Shown piece by piece: positions 22,601 to 31,977 of a DNA stretch of 64,000 nucleotides (position 1 is the stretch's first letter; every line of letters begins with the position of its first letter). The notes under the pieces are model-generated. The model saw only the letters and a program-made list of their open reading frames with translations. It was not told the origin of the DNA and made no database searches. The stretch comes from Colias croceus (taxonomy: Eukaryota; Arthropoda; Insecta; Lepidoptera; Pieridae). The stretch is from NCBI RefSeq assembly GCF_905220415.1, contig NC_059548.1, forward strand, positions 9,054,501-9,118,500, written 5' to 3'. The translations under genes and the position numbers were made by a program.

Positions 22601-24037
22601 ATTCTGATTCTATTGATATCTAAACTTTATTATTCGGATAGAATTCTGATTGATATTATCCATCTTTAATCGCATTTAGACAAAGTAACTGGCACAAAGC
22701 TAGCATTAACATTATACCCAGGAGGTATGTTAGCTGACATTTCAATATATTAGTCTACTAGCTTCCGCCCGCGACTCCGTCCGCGCGGATGTCGGTCTTT
22801 GCGTGGATGGTTTATTTCTCCATTTTGAGTAACTCGGACAATGACATCTTATAAATATCTATTGGACCCAAATACGGCTAGGTCTATAATAATACGCAAC
22901 GTGTGTTCGCGGTACCTACTACAGAACAACGTCTATGGATAACTGAAAAATTGAGATTAATTTTTTTTCTACGTATTTTTCCAGGATAAAAAGTATCCTA
23001 TTTTACGCCCAGGATAATAAGGTATAATTATACCAAATTTCATCGAAATCGAACCGGTAGTTTTCACGTGATGTCTTCACATACAGGCAGACAGACAGAC
23101 AGACAAAAATTTTTTTAATCACATATTTGGGTTTGGTATCGATCCAGTAACACCCCCTGCTAGTTATTTTTTCAATATTTTCAATGTACAGAATTGACCC
23201 TTCTACAGATTTATTATATGTATAGATTCCCTTTGTTTTCCAGGTGAACGCTTCTGACGATCTCCCCTACACCACTCTGAGTTACGCAAATGGCCCTGGT
23301 TATAAGCCCCACGAATCCTTTAGGAGACACAACCTTATGTTAGATGATATGAGTAAGTCCTTGGTCTTCTTTTTATCTTGTTATTTACCTTAAGCAGAGA
23401 CTACTTTTTGAAAGTATCTAATATATCGGAATCGGATAACTTCAATTAATGAATACCTAGCTAAATATATTAGCTTGTACCAGCTTTAATTGAGGCAATA
23501 AAATTTACATACCAAATAGTATATTATCTCCTTCATTTTATCATCAGCATTAAAATAATATCTTCCATCTTAATTACCATATTATTTTTCTTACTTTCAA
23601 AGTAACTATAATTACCTACTTCGTTTTCATTTATCTCAAATAGGTTTGTTTGAACGCGCTAATCTCAGGAACTACTGGTCTGATTTGAATAATTCTTTCG
23701 GTGTTAAATAGCTCATTTATTGAGGAGGACAGGCGCTACATCACGCTAAGACCAACAGGAGTGGAGCCACGCGGGTGAAACCGCGCGGCGCAGCTAGTTA
23801 AAAAATAAATAGGATCGGAAAGTTAATAGGATTATTCTAATTTCAGACAGCTTGAACTACACATACCCATCACTGGTCCCAATACCCCGGGAGACCCACG
23901 GGGGTGAAGATGTCGCTGTCTTCGCTATTGGTCCCTGGTCCCATATTTTTAGCGGGAATTATGAACAAAACTACATTCCTCATGCCATAGCATATGCAGC
24001 ATGCATCGGTTCGGGCTTGACCATGTGTGAATTATGA
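10535..24037 (+). CDS. Alp: Alkaline phosphatase gene 2, complete (soluble/secreted type)
   Basis: Nine coding exons: 10535-10610, 15623-15702, 16029-16202, 17906-18098, 19174-19337, 20268-20601, 21930-22141, 23244-23352 and 23847-24037. Spliced length is 1533 nt, in frame, giving 510 aa, a usual insect ALP length. The N-terminus is a signal peptide (hydrophobic RFSLIFVLIFCAYV). Catalytic elements by residue are FLGDGM (Asp71), VADSA (nucleophile Ser121), RVTHATP (His184, Thr186), VEGGRID (Glu340, Asp345), His349, SDH (Asp386-His387) and THGGED (His465). All expected metal ligands are present, so the enzyme should be active. The protein ends about 40 residues after His465 with no hydrophobic tail, so it is probably secreted rather than GPI-anchored. 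Two ATGs in frame (10535 and 10541) could start it. Introns carry Helitrons. Confidence 0.95.
10922..11099 (+). mobile_element. Short Helitron, type A
   Basis: TC start to CTAG, with small deletions. It begins 312 bp after ALP gene 2 exon 1. Confidence 0.8.
11171..11351. mobile_element. 181-bp MITE in ALP gene 2 intron 1
   Basis: Inverted ends of 30 bp (GCTGTACACGG at the left, CCGTGTACAGC at the right) with about four mismatches. The interior repeats CTCTACC in both orientations. No coding capacity. Confidence 0.7.
12121..12586 (+). mobile_element. Helitron, type E, longest copy (466 bp)
   Basis: TCTATACATATAATAAATCT start, CTGT microsatellite, GCGCGGACGGAGTCGCGGGC hairpin-type end and CTAG, flanked by A and T. 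It is the intact reference for three other copies. Confidence 0.88.
12671..12958 (+). CDS. Orphan exon-like ORF inside ALP gene 2 intron 1
   Basis: An open frame of about 95 codons with near-neutral GC in an AT-rich intron, ending TAA at 12956. There is no ATG near the front, but a pyrimidine-rich tract (12621-12660) followed by AG at 12669-12670 would serve as an acceptor. It would then be a terminal exon of something else. The encoded chain is basic and Cys-containing (KKRAYCSIKARQRTHKSQYS, then RVCGCSWAAPIIAFCPVTGD). I do not recognise the family. It begins 85 bp after a Helitron end, so capture by a mobile element or a retrocopy are alternatives to a nested gene. Codon choice looks coding, but no upstream exon was found. 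Confidence 0.4.
   Translation, partial: RIVPLYVLGGNPTAHYSSVELPSKFSISKSLYDLDYFKKRAYCSIKARQRTHKSQYSRVCGCSWAAPIIAFCPVTGDVEARLPYVKKKNHLIRSF
13398..13581 (+). mobile_element. Short Helitron, type A/B chimera
   Basis: It opens like type A (AAGCTGAAGAGTTTG) and closes like type B (AAGCCGGGGCGGATCG, CTAG). Confidence 0.65.
13614..13667. repeat. Near-perfect palindrome
   Basis: Stem 13614-13639 pairs with 13642-13667, 25 of 26 bases, with a 2-base loop. It lies in ALP gene 2 intron 1 between two Helitron copies. Confidence 0.85.
13686..13870 (+). mobile_element. Short Helitron, type A
   Basis: TC to CTAG, with diverged GTTT microsatellite. Confidence 0.82.
14144..14377 (+). mobile_element. Helitron-like repeat, other type
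   Basis: TCGGGTTTTCCTTCCTGACG start and GGAGTTCGCCGGGTTAG end; the last bases are TTAG rather than CTAG. Confidence 0.5.
14715..14885 (+). repeat. GC-rich 170-bp repeat, copy 1
   Basis: Contains CGGGCCTTGAGCGCGGGGAC, CGGAGGTGTGGCTTGAAGGC and GTGCCGCACGTC, then a T-run. Ends carry GCATAG/CTATGC inverted motifs. Two more copies lie at 54715 and 61690 in the same orientation. In ALP gene 2 intron 1. Confidence 0.75.
15401..15594 (+). mobile_element. Short Helitron, type A
   Basis: It ends 28 bp before ALP gene 2 exon 2; the CTAG end is mutated to ATAG. Confidence 0.78.
15623..15702 (+). CDS. ALP gene 2 exon 2
   Basis: A short exon missed by simple ORF length. Acceptor ttacag and donor gtaaat; encodes HWRLQAQWTLRSK, the helix that precedes the active-site strand in animal ALPs. 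It joins exon 1 in phase (A + AT). Confidence 0.9.
16029..16202 (+). CDS. ALP gene 2 exon 3
   Basis: 58 codons, phase 0 at both ends. It carries NIILFLGDGMSITTLAATR, the strand holding the first Asp metal ligand. The donor at 16203 is gttata, away from consensus; the next GT at 16212 would insert three residues before the conserved TYCVDH. Confidence 0.92.
16455..16960. repeat. Possible element with GGGTGTCCC start
   Basis: ACAGGGTGTCCCACTG at 16461 and ACAGGCTGTTCCTCTGTAT near 16854 look like element edges found in insect repeats. Minus-strand frames inside have no clear match. In ALP gene 2 intron 3. Confidence 0.3.
17245..17568 (-). mobile_element. Helitron, type E, internal deletion
   Basis: Compared with 12121-12586 it lacks about 140 bp just inside the CTAG end, with the joint at GCGCGGAAAAATTAAG. 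Confidence 0.82.
17906..18098 (+). CDS. ALP gene 2 exon 4 (nucleophile)
   Basis: Acceptor tttctgcag. It encodes TYCVDHNVADSACSGTAYL with the phosphorylated Ser in the ADSA motif. It ends with a G that is completed by the next exon to Gly of GIVTTTR. Confidence 0.94.
18240..18298 (-). repeat. Fragment of the CTTCTAGAAG-type repeat
   Basis: A 59-bp minus piece of the family at 46307, in ALP gene 2 intron 4. Confidence 0.55.
19174..19337 (+). CDS. ALP gene 2 exon 5
   Basis: It encodes GIVTTTRVTHATPASAYAHS and ends in Asp before donor gtaagt. It is GC-rich compared with its flanks. Thr replaces the Ser of gene 1 in the THA-S/T-P motif, as in bacterial ALP. Confidence 0.93.
20268..20601 (+). CDS. 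ALP gene 2 exon 6
   Basis: It encodes VVFGGGRKNFMP through FLFVEG as one exon, where gene 1 has two. A DDDD acidic run lies around residue 315. Donor ggtaagg, phase 1. Confidence 0.93.
21930..22141 (+). CDS. ALP gene 2 exon 7
   Basis: It encodes GGRIDTAHHETKARKAL and VTSDHSHTMTYSGYSERG, with the second Zn-site residues. It ends phase 0 at NNNK before gtaagt. Gene 1 has no intron here. Confidence 0.93.
22368..22550 (+). mobile_element. Short Helitron, type B
   Basis: TC to CTAG, A/T-flanked, with GTAT microsatellite. It is one of two Helitrons in ALP gene 2 intron 7. Confidence 0.87.
22758..23226 (-). mobile_element. Helitron, type E, next to exon 8
   Basis: A full-length minus copy ending 17 bp before the exon 8 coding start, so only the pyrimidine tract and AG lie outside the element. 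Confidence 0.87.
23244..23352 (+). CDS. ALP gene 2 exon 8
   Basis: A 109-nt exon encoding VNASDDLPYTTLSYANGPGY, leaving one base for the next codon. Its acceptor tttccag begins only 17 bp after the end of a minus-oriented Helitron copy. Confidence 0.92.
23641..23797 (+). mobile_element. Short Helitron, type A, 5'-truncated
   Basis: In the last ALP gene 2 intron; the CTAG end is intact 49 bp before exon 9. Confidence 0.78.
23847..24037 (+). CDS. ALP gene 2 terminal exon 9
   Basis: It encodes YTYPSLVPIPRETHGGEDVA, the Zn-binding His region, the AIGPWSHIF stretch and a short polar end (SGLTMCEL) with the stop TGA at 24035. There is no hydrophobic tail, in contrast to gene 1. Confidence 0.93.
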
Positions 24038-25035
24038 TAGACATTATTAGATAGGTGTTATTAATTTATTGATTTTTATCGATATTGTGCTCAATTGAAG
24101 GGGGGGAAATTAGGTATACTGTATTAGAATAATGCTGTATTATAATGTAGGCTCAGGATTTCAAATTTTAGATATTAGGTAGAAAGTTTTGCCACTGAAA
24201 ACAAAAGAAAGAGAGGTATAGATAGTTTTTAAGCAGACGATGATTGTTGATTATATTGTAATAATTTATTAGGTATTTCCTATAGTATTATTTTCATACC
24301 ATAATAATTATGTTTGTAACAAAGTAAGTAACGATATTAAGCATGTAGTTAATCTGTTGTTAATGTCATTAGTTACATATTTATATTATGTTCTTGGTAC
24401 TAGCTGACACACAGACCTTTTTTGTCTCAATTGTAAGTATTATGTCGTTAAGTTTAGTGCAAATTTATAATTTTCTGCTCCTTATTTATTCTGCTAGACG
24501 ATCCACGTCAGTTTCAGAGTAGATATTTATTTAAATTCACAAATACTTGTATGAGTTTCGATACACATACTTTGTTTAGGATATTTTAAACAATATTGTT
24601 AAATAAGTTTAAGAATTGTAATCTTTACCTAAACGTGTTTTTACATATTAATTTAATAAAAAAAAATATATATATATATATATTATTGAATATGAATTGT
24701 GCTAAATAATGTAATTTTTAAGATTTTTTTTTAACCTCAATAATTACGTGCTGTGTACATACAATTTGGCTGGCATTTTACCGCAACATGTGATTAAATT
24801 TGTGTATAATTAGTCAAAATTGTCAGCTGTGATGTCTACCTATTTAAATAAATAAATAAATCAGTATCTTTGTGACCTTAGCTAATCTCTAGTTAAACTA
24901 TAGTAAGTGAAGGATGAAGATGCACAGAATATAAATTATTTTTCAAATTGTAAACCTTTAATTTTCCTGTTCAATAAAACTTTACATTTACTGATTCTGA
25001 TATATAAGGTAATACTTGTAATTTGCTTTAAAATA
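24038..25035. other. 3' flank of ALP gene 2
   Basis: AT-rich, no ORF of note. AATAAA hexamers occur near 24651, 24847 and 24972; the last, followed by a GT-containing stretch, is a possible poly(A) site, but the distance from the stop makes any choice uncertain. Confidence 0.4.
24666..24684. repeat. (TA)n microsatellite
   Basis: About nine TA units following an A-run, in the 3' flank of ALP gene 2. Confidence 0.8.
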
Positions 25036-25575
25036 CAGTGAAACCTGGTTAAGTGAGACATCAAGGGACCTGCAATTTCGTTTCACTTATAGAGGTATTC
25101 CACTTACCCAGTGTCTCAGATATACAGGTATAAATAAATATCTGTCTCATTTACAGAGGTGGTTCCATTAGGTTCCATTAATAGAGGAGAGAATACACTC
25201 TACAGGTTATTTCAGTTATACAGGTGTGATCATTTAAAAAACATCTGTATGGTAGTAAAGCGAAACTGAAGGTAGGTAATTGATGCTCAAAATTTGTACT
25301 TACGTACTTGAAATTACGTGTGAAATTTGTGGGTAGATTAAGAATGAGTAAACAAAGTTATCTCAGTTACAGAGGCTTATGCATATAAAATTTACTTGCT
25401 GTCTCAGTTATAGAGGTAACTATGATGATAAATCGAAAGAACAAATCCCAGATATAGAGGTTTACCTCGTCCCACTAACAGAGGTAAATCAGTGCCAAAG
25501 TGTTGGGACCTCAGCATGAGTTCCAGTAATGGAGGTTTCTCACTTATCCAGGTCCCACTTAACCAAGTTTCACTG
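25036..25575. mobile_element. Tigger-like MITE with internal decamer array
   Basis: About 26-bp inverted ends (CAGTGAAACCTGGTTAAGTG at the left, its complement with two mismatches at the right), flanked by TA. About ten degenerate copies of TTAYAGAGGT or TTATACAGGT are scattered through the 540 bp in one orientation. There is no coding capacity. Confidence 0.75.
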
Positions 25576-25956
25576 TATTTGTTTCAATTTGGGTTGCGAC
25601 CGTATGAAACCGCCATGTTTGATAATATTCTCCACACTCATTAGCAAATGAGCTTTATAGCCCAATCTTTTTTGTATTTTTTTTAATTGAACTAGATATA
25701 GGTACTTAGTAGGTTTGTAGTATTATTAGTTATTAATATGTTGTTTATTATTGTGGTTGAATAATAAATTAGGATTGACTATTCAAATCTAGGCTATTAT
25801 CTGTGATTTTTTTGGATGATTGATGGAAATTATTTGAGATGTTCCAAATAGTGCTACTATGATATTAACCTTATAATAGTTGTATAAATTACATAAAAAT
25901 TAGGTACTTAAGTTTATAAAAATATAATAAATGTAGCTTTTCTCTTGTGTTATCAA

Positions 25957-27312
25957 TACAAACAAACAAACAAACAAAAATACTTTATTGTGTACCACAG
26001 AGAAAAGTACAAGTAGGGACACAATACATTGTTAATAAAAGAGCACAACAGGCGGTCTTATCGCTCAGACAGCGATCTCTTCCAGACAACCTGGTGGACA
26101 AGGAGACGCAGTGCAAAAGTAATAAAAAACAGGGTAAAGTGCACTAAAAACAGAAAAAAATAAATAAATAAAAATCTATATATAAATAGATATTAATATA
26201 AAGCATACAAATATACATAAACATACACATATATACATACATAATGTACATACATAATATAATCACTATATAAATAGATGCAAACATATATATTACAATA
26301 TGAAAATAAACATATACATATATACAAATACACATACATAAAATAGAAAACGCACACCGACACAATTGACTAATAAAATAAATAATGAATTACCGACTAA
26401 TTGGATAAATAAAATTGCTTCAGTAAGTTTTTGAACGTTGATAGAGATTGAGCTGCTCTTATGTCTAAGGGTAAAGCATTCCAAAGTCTAATGGCACGCA
26501 CAGTGAACGAAGAGTTGTAAACATGATTGACATGCGGTGGCATTGCTAGACGATGTTTATTAGGATATGAGTATTTCGGCGAAGACGGATGGGAAGCCAT
26601 TTGAGCTTAGTGCGAAACTCGGAGACGTGATCGTATTTGCGCAAGCCAAACACAAATCTTATGCAGAAATTCTAAAGGCGCTCAAGGCAGTCTAGGTGGT
26701 ATTCGTAAAGGTCAGGATAGCACGCATCAGCATAATCTATGATAGGTAAAAGGAGTGTTTGGACGAGCGCAATCTTAGTCGGTATCGGCAGAAAATTACG
26801 TAAGCGACGGAGCGAACCCGCAGCAGCAAAAATCTTTCTACGAACCTCCTTTATTTGGTGATTCCAAGATAGACACGAATCAATCCAAATCCCCAGACTC
26901 TTAATTTCGGAACTATACGGTATAGCAATCCCATCAACTATTACCCTAGGCAAAGTAGAAAAGTCTATTTTGGATACAAAGTATTTCGTACCGCATATTA
27001 TACTTTGCGTCTTTTTTGGGTTTACATTTAGGCCGTGACTAAAACTCCAATCAACAATAGTGGATACGTCGTCGTTCATTTTAGCAATAGCATTCGGCAG
27101 GTCTTCAAGCGAAGTGTGACAATAAATTTGAAAGTCGTCGGCATACATAATATGATAGAGAGAAGTGATGTTGAGGGATATTGAATTAATAAATAAACTA
27201 AAAAGAAGAGGAGAAAGCACACCGCCTTGCGGAACACCAGCAGTAACGTCAGCCCAAGAGGAAAAAGAATTATCAACTTGGACACGCTGCTGGCTGGCAA
27301 GATAATAATGTC
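25957..27312 (-). mobile_element. 5'-truncated CR1/L2-type LINE
   Basis: The minus strand carries the 3' part of a non-LTR retrotransposon: the reverse transcriptase palm with GVPQG and YADD motifs, the thumb region, the typical C-terminal segment (FTVRAIRLWNALPLDIRAAQ), an AT-rich 3' UTR and a tail of TTTG repeats at the left end. The body breaks off near 27312. This is a normal 5' truncation product of target-primed insertion. Confidence 0.85.
26397..27311 (-). pseudogene. LINE reverse transcriptase remnant
   Basis: The reading frame runs from near 27311 through GVPQGGVLSPLLFSLFIN and YADDFQIY to a premature TAG at 26674-26672 after DCLERL. The same frame continues past the stop as NFCIRFVFGLRKYDHVSEF. 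The C-terminal part (26600-26397) is in another frame, so at least one frameshift is present as well. Only the later half of the polymerase is represented; the endonuclease is missing. The copy is dead. Confidence 0.85.
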
Positions 27313-27643
27313 AGTATCTATGTATAAAGTAGTTTTTACCAATGATTGGTGATGGAAAGAAAATGATCTGTACTAATTATTATTATAAGTAACTAACTAC
27401 TAGACTTAAGTCGAATAAAACATAAGTAAACAAATTATACAGTTTATTTTATTTACCCACCTGATCTCTTACCCTGAAATGATTTTGTACAATTTAACTA
27501 TTGTCATTGAAATTAACTTTAACTGAAAAAAAAAAACATATCTGTATAATTAGGCAAGTCACTCACAAATCAGTTACCGAAATGGCGATGACACCAATCA
27601 TCTGTTTTATTAAAATCTTGTTACATACCACTTTTTATAACAA

Positions 27644-27790
27644 CTAGCGGTCCGCCCCGGCTTCGCAAGTTTTCTCTCCTAGAAACATCCTGGTACTTCA
27701 AGGAACATTAGAAATAACGAAATCGGTTCAGCCGTTATAGGTGTTGAACTTATGAAAACATTTAGCGATTCATTTTTATTATATAGGTAA
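27644..27790 (-). mobile_element. Short Helitron, type B, decayed
   Basis: CTAGCGGTCCGCCCCGGC at the left; the middle is shortened. Confidence 0.7.
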
Positions 27791-28078
27791 AAAAAAGAAT
27801 AATATAACGTCAATCTAAATACGCTCAAGATAGTCAACGAAAAATCCTAATCGACTTTTTTCCATTTAGTCATAAGTGAGTAATATGATTGATGGATGAT
27901 CGCCTCAGGTGACTAAAATTAGTCAAGAATACCTTATTCATACTTTGATAAAGGACGGACAGTCATAATTTGATAAAAGACAATGTGATTATTCGTTAGG
28001 TGACAATGACATGAGTGTACTTACTATACTAGGTAACATGATACTCCCATTCAAATCATTCATATTTGATATTAACAA

Positions 28079-28205
28079 CTAGCGGTTCGCCCCGGCTTCG
28101 CCCGTGGTACATGTTTAAGTTGTCTCTCATCCACACTACTTCTAGGAATATTATAAAAAAAAATTAGCGAAATCGGTTCAGCCGTTCTCGAGATACTGGG
28201 CCAAC
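28079..28205 (-). mobile_element. Short Helitron, type B, partial
   Basis: CTAG end intact (CGGTTCGCCCCGGCTTCG); the 5' part is missing or too diverged to place. Confidence 0.68.
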
Positions 28206-28354
28206 TTTTATCGAAAGGCTTTACGAAAAATAGCCATCTGCTAATTATATGCAAGTTTCGTAAAATGGGTAAGTAGTTCCAGAGAAATACAAAAGTACTA
28301 AAAAGGAGAAAAATATCAATGTGAAGATCGATATTTGCTTGTCTATATATCCAA

Positions 28355-28575
28355 CTAGCTTTCCGCCTGCGGCTTCGCCCGCGTTTTCAAAGAAAAACCC
28401 GCATAATTCCCGTTCCCGTGGGATTTCCGGGATAAAACATAGCCTATGTTACTCGTGGATAATGTAGCTTTCGAATGGTGAAAGAATTTTTAAAATCGGT
28501 CCAGTAGTTTATGAGCCTATTCCATTACATTCAAACAAACAAACAAAGTTTTCCTCTTTATAATATTAGTGTAGA
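28355..28575 (-). mobile_element. Short Helitron, type C/A mixed
   Basis: The CTAG end is of type C, but the other half carries CAAACAAACAAACAAAG as in types A and B. A TC start is present. Confidence 0.78.
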
Positions 28576-28579
28576 TTTA

Positions 28580-30220
28580 AACCGGATAATCTGATTGCTA
28601 ACATAAACATACTAATTATAGGTAATCAAATCATTTACCTTGGTACCATGAAATTAATAAAACACACAATGTATTATACAAAAAGTATATTTTCTTTAAA
28701 TTAACTGTTCAACACTTACAATTTTCTACATCGTCTTCATAATTTACAAAAAAAGTTTAAATAGTATTTACTAAAATAGTTAGGTAAGAATTTAAACATA
28801 GAAATGTGATGTTTTACTTCTTTGGTTACTAACTGATCTATTCTGAAAAATTACATTTTTATACAAATTCTTTAAAGAGGCAAGAAATTATTCAGTTAAA
28901 ACATCTGATTTTCGACTGAAAAAATCAAAAGCTTTTTTGTTAACATTTTTTACAATTTTATGGGTCATACATTGTATGATGCTACATTATTTTTTATCTG
29001 TAGATATTATTTCGCATATTGGAATGTACGGAACATTTTTTCAATTACAAATTACTTTATATATCACATCCTTACATGATTCATAAAATTTACTGCGTTG
29101 ACTATAACTTATAAATTTTTGGACAGGATGTGACCAATAAATTAACTATTTTATCTATATAGATACCTATAAGTATTTGAAATATGGCAAAAATGGCGAG
29201 CAAATCAACCCTATAAATAATAATAACAATTAGTGTTAACGTTATAATACATAAATACATAGTAGGTAGTAGGAAAATTAGAATACATTTATAATATTTC
29301 GACTTAAAACTTTACAAAAAAAACGTTTTCTTTCCATGATACAATCGTTTGCAATTTCAATCTTCAAACAAGAATTAAAACTACACACATGCTATCTCAT
29401 ATCATTCAATATAAAAGAAAGAGATGGATAGCAAGTTAATTATCTTCTTGTTACATGAAGATTGAAAATCATCTCAAATTATCAACTACAAGCTATTAAA
29501 TGCCTGTTTTGTTTGAATAGACGGGTATCTCCTTCATCCAGACCGCCATCTTTATATGAAACTATAAATATAATAGTAATATATTTTTCAGTCCAACGTG
29601 GTTCGTTTTCATTGAGCAATATTTTAGCAGAAACTGCCTTTGAGCCTGAAAATAAAAAAGTAAATTAGAAAGTTATTACTTATTATTATGTTTTTTGACA
29701 CTGGCAAATATTTTAGTCTTGTTGCCATGATAAACGAAAAAAAAATATTATGTTTGGAAAAAATTATTACCAGGGTCCATTTTTTATCAGATTTTTTACA
29801 GAGCTTTAGCATCCGTGAAATAATTTTACGCTTTATAAAAATATAAAATAATGAATGTGTACAAACAATGAGTTGCTAATTGAAAATCAAAATATGTTAT
29901 GTTCGTCATGTACAACAATTTTATATGAAAATTGTAGGTGAAACTGATGGCAGTTATTATATATTACATAATTGTTTAAGATAATAAATAACATTGTACT
30001 TTACTTGTTCTGAGAAAATAAATGATTTACCGACTTGGCTACTAGGATCGATAAATAACAGATACCTTTTACTACTAAAACTATTTTGAATCATTTTCCC
30101 ATATTGCAATACTATTTATGAACGCAGATAATTAATTAATATCTTATACATAGTTTAAGATGATATTTTTTTTATTGTAATCGAAACAAAACATGACATT
30201 TAACGTTGTTATAAGAACAC
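28580..30220. other. Gene-poor AT-rich stretch
   Basis: Apart from the candidate minus exon at 29482-29645, I see no coding sequence, repeat or RNA gene. Confidence 0.5.
29482..29645 (-). CDS. Possible terminal exon, unknown gene
   Basis: On the minus strand a good acceptor (ttttattttcag) precedes 164 nt. Read in phase 2 this stays open for 53 codons to TGA at 29484-29482 (SKAVSAKILLNENEPRWTEK, later SYKDGGLDEGDTRLF). In phase 0 it could instead follow a mini-exon with ATG at 29812 and donor gtaata at 29770. The two readings conflict and neither matches a family I know. Treat it as a candidate only. Confidence 0.25.
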
Positions 30221-30725
30221 TATAGTAGAGCCATTTTAATAGGCAACATTTGACAGTTCAACAAAATTCAACAACGTAACCTAGTAACGACGACATAGAA
30301 TAACATGATATTTCTTTTTGTTAGAACTGCACATTTGCTTTACTTTTTTCAATTATGATTACATATTTATAATAATAATGACCGATACAAGTAATTTTAA
30401 GATTTCATTTTACTGATAAACCATACTAAACATAATAAATAATTTCTGAATTGAAGAACTGACGTCGCTACAATTTTGTGTCAATAAACCTTTTTTCTTT
30501 TTAAATACCAGAGACGTTACTCTAAAAATCGAAATCTGACATCTAGAATCGAATGCATTGATTACTTGTGAATAAAAATCATCATAAATTAATAAATTCG
30601 ATTGACAAATGTTTGAAATCCGTATCGATTAATTCACTTTAATCGATGTTTTTAAGCAGGTTACCTCTCTTCGAAGATAAAATTGATAGACGTCAAATGT
30701 TGCCTATTAAATTGGCTCGACTATA
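30221..30725. mobile_element. 505-bp MITE, copy 2
   Basis: Same orientation and same ends as the copy at 5612-6119; differences are single substitutions and a 3-bp length change in a CAT repeat. The close match points to recent movement of this family. Confidence 0.8.
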
Positions 30726-30875
30726 AATACTGCTATAATTTATAGTAATAAATTTTATAGCACCTTGTCGCGCCTCTCAAATCAGAAGGTCAATAATCTT
30801 GTTTGCAAACTGCAATGTTGACTCGCACAAAATGAAAAGCAATTCTTACAATGTGTTAAAGAGTAAAAAAATACT

Positions 30876-31062
30876 CATAAAATGAAAACTACTGGGCCTA
30901 TCCGAATCAAATTTTTATGAGACCAATTCGAAACCATTCCGCATCAAAAAAAAAATACGTACGTTATCACGTCACGTAGCACGTAAATCGGTTCAGAAAC
31001 CTCGACGTAATCGGTGTACATACATAAAAAATTAAATTGCTTTTTTTGAAGTCGGTTAATAA
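30876..31062. mobile_element. ACCGACTTCAAA-type MITE, partial
   Basis: Shares the interior of the copy at 50223 and ends TTTGAAGTCGGTT; the left end is missing. Further end fragments of the family are at 9208-9300, 56170-56212 and 61629-61680. Confidence 0.65.
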
Positions 31063-31826
31063 ACACAAATATATAGGCCAAGACATTTTTTTTAGGAAAG
31101 CAATATTTCGAATGAGATTCATATCAGACTAGAAATTATTTGTGGAAATTGTTGCATAAAGAATTCTGTATAAATCGTGATCTACTTAGTTAATTTTACT
31201 AATATATTCATATAAGACTAAGCTAATGACAGGAACATATTTTGGTTTTATTAAAGATTGTATTTACATAGACTTAATTAAATTCAACGTGCTACAATTT
31301 TCTCCCATTTCAATCATTTTAAAATTGTTACAGATTATATTTATTCAAAAGCTTTCATCAAACTGAAGATGTGGTTGTTTGAAGAAATTCTTTTTTTTAT
31401 TTTTGCGGAAGCGAAGCGAATGTGCGTTGTAAAAGTTACAAAGGCCAGATGAAAAAGTAATAATGCGTATATAAAACTCGGTGCATTGTTATCATTGTCT
31501 GAACTGATAAGAAACAAGTGGCAATATTTGTTTAAGATTAATGACGTTTACTTTCTGTTTTATTTTAATTTACGATGTTTTCTTTACTTTACGATCTATA
31601 CTTTAGCATAATATATTTTGTATAGTCATTTATTTGCGTGCAATTGACGTAGGAGTGTTTGTTTTATATGGATAGTGCTATTTTGTATAGAACACACCTG
31701 ACTAAATTGGGTATATGGAAAACAATTGAATAATATCTAGTCGCTTGTAGAGGTATATCTAACTATAATATTATAGGTATAGATGAACATATTAAGAAAT
31801 TTATATGTTCTATCTATTCTGTTACT

Positions 31827-31977
31827 TCACTACATAGTATAAAACAAAGTCGCTTTCTCTGTCCTATGTCCCTTTGTATGCTTAAATCTTTAAAAATACG
31901 AAACGGAATTTGATGCGGTTTTTTTAATAGATATTAGGTTTTAGACAAAGCGGGCGAAGCCGCGGGCGGTAAGTTAG
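31827..31977 (+). mobile_element. Short Helitron, type D, internal deletion
   Basis: ACATAGTATAAAACAAAGTC start and AAGCGGGCGAAGCCGCGGGC end; lacks about 40 bp of the middle and ends TTAG. Confidence 0.75.

Noticed and set aside
26144..26365. Minus ORF rich in Tyr, Ile and Val
   Set aside because: Translation of the CATA/TA-rich 3' UTR of the LINE.
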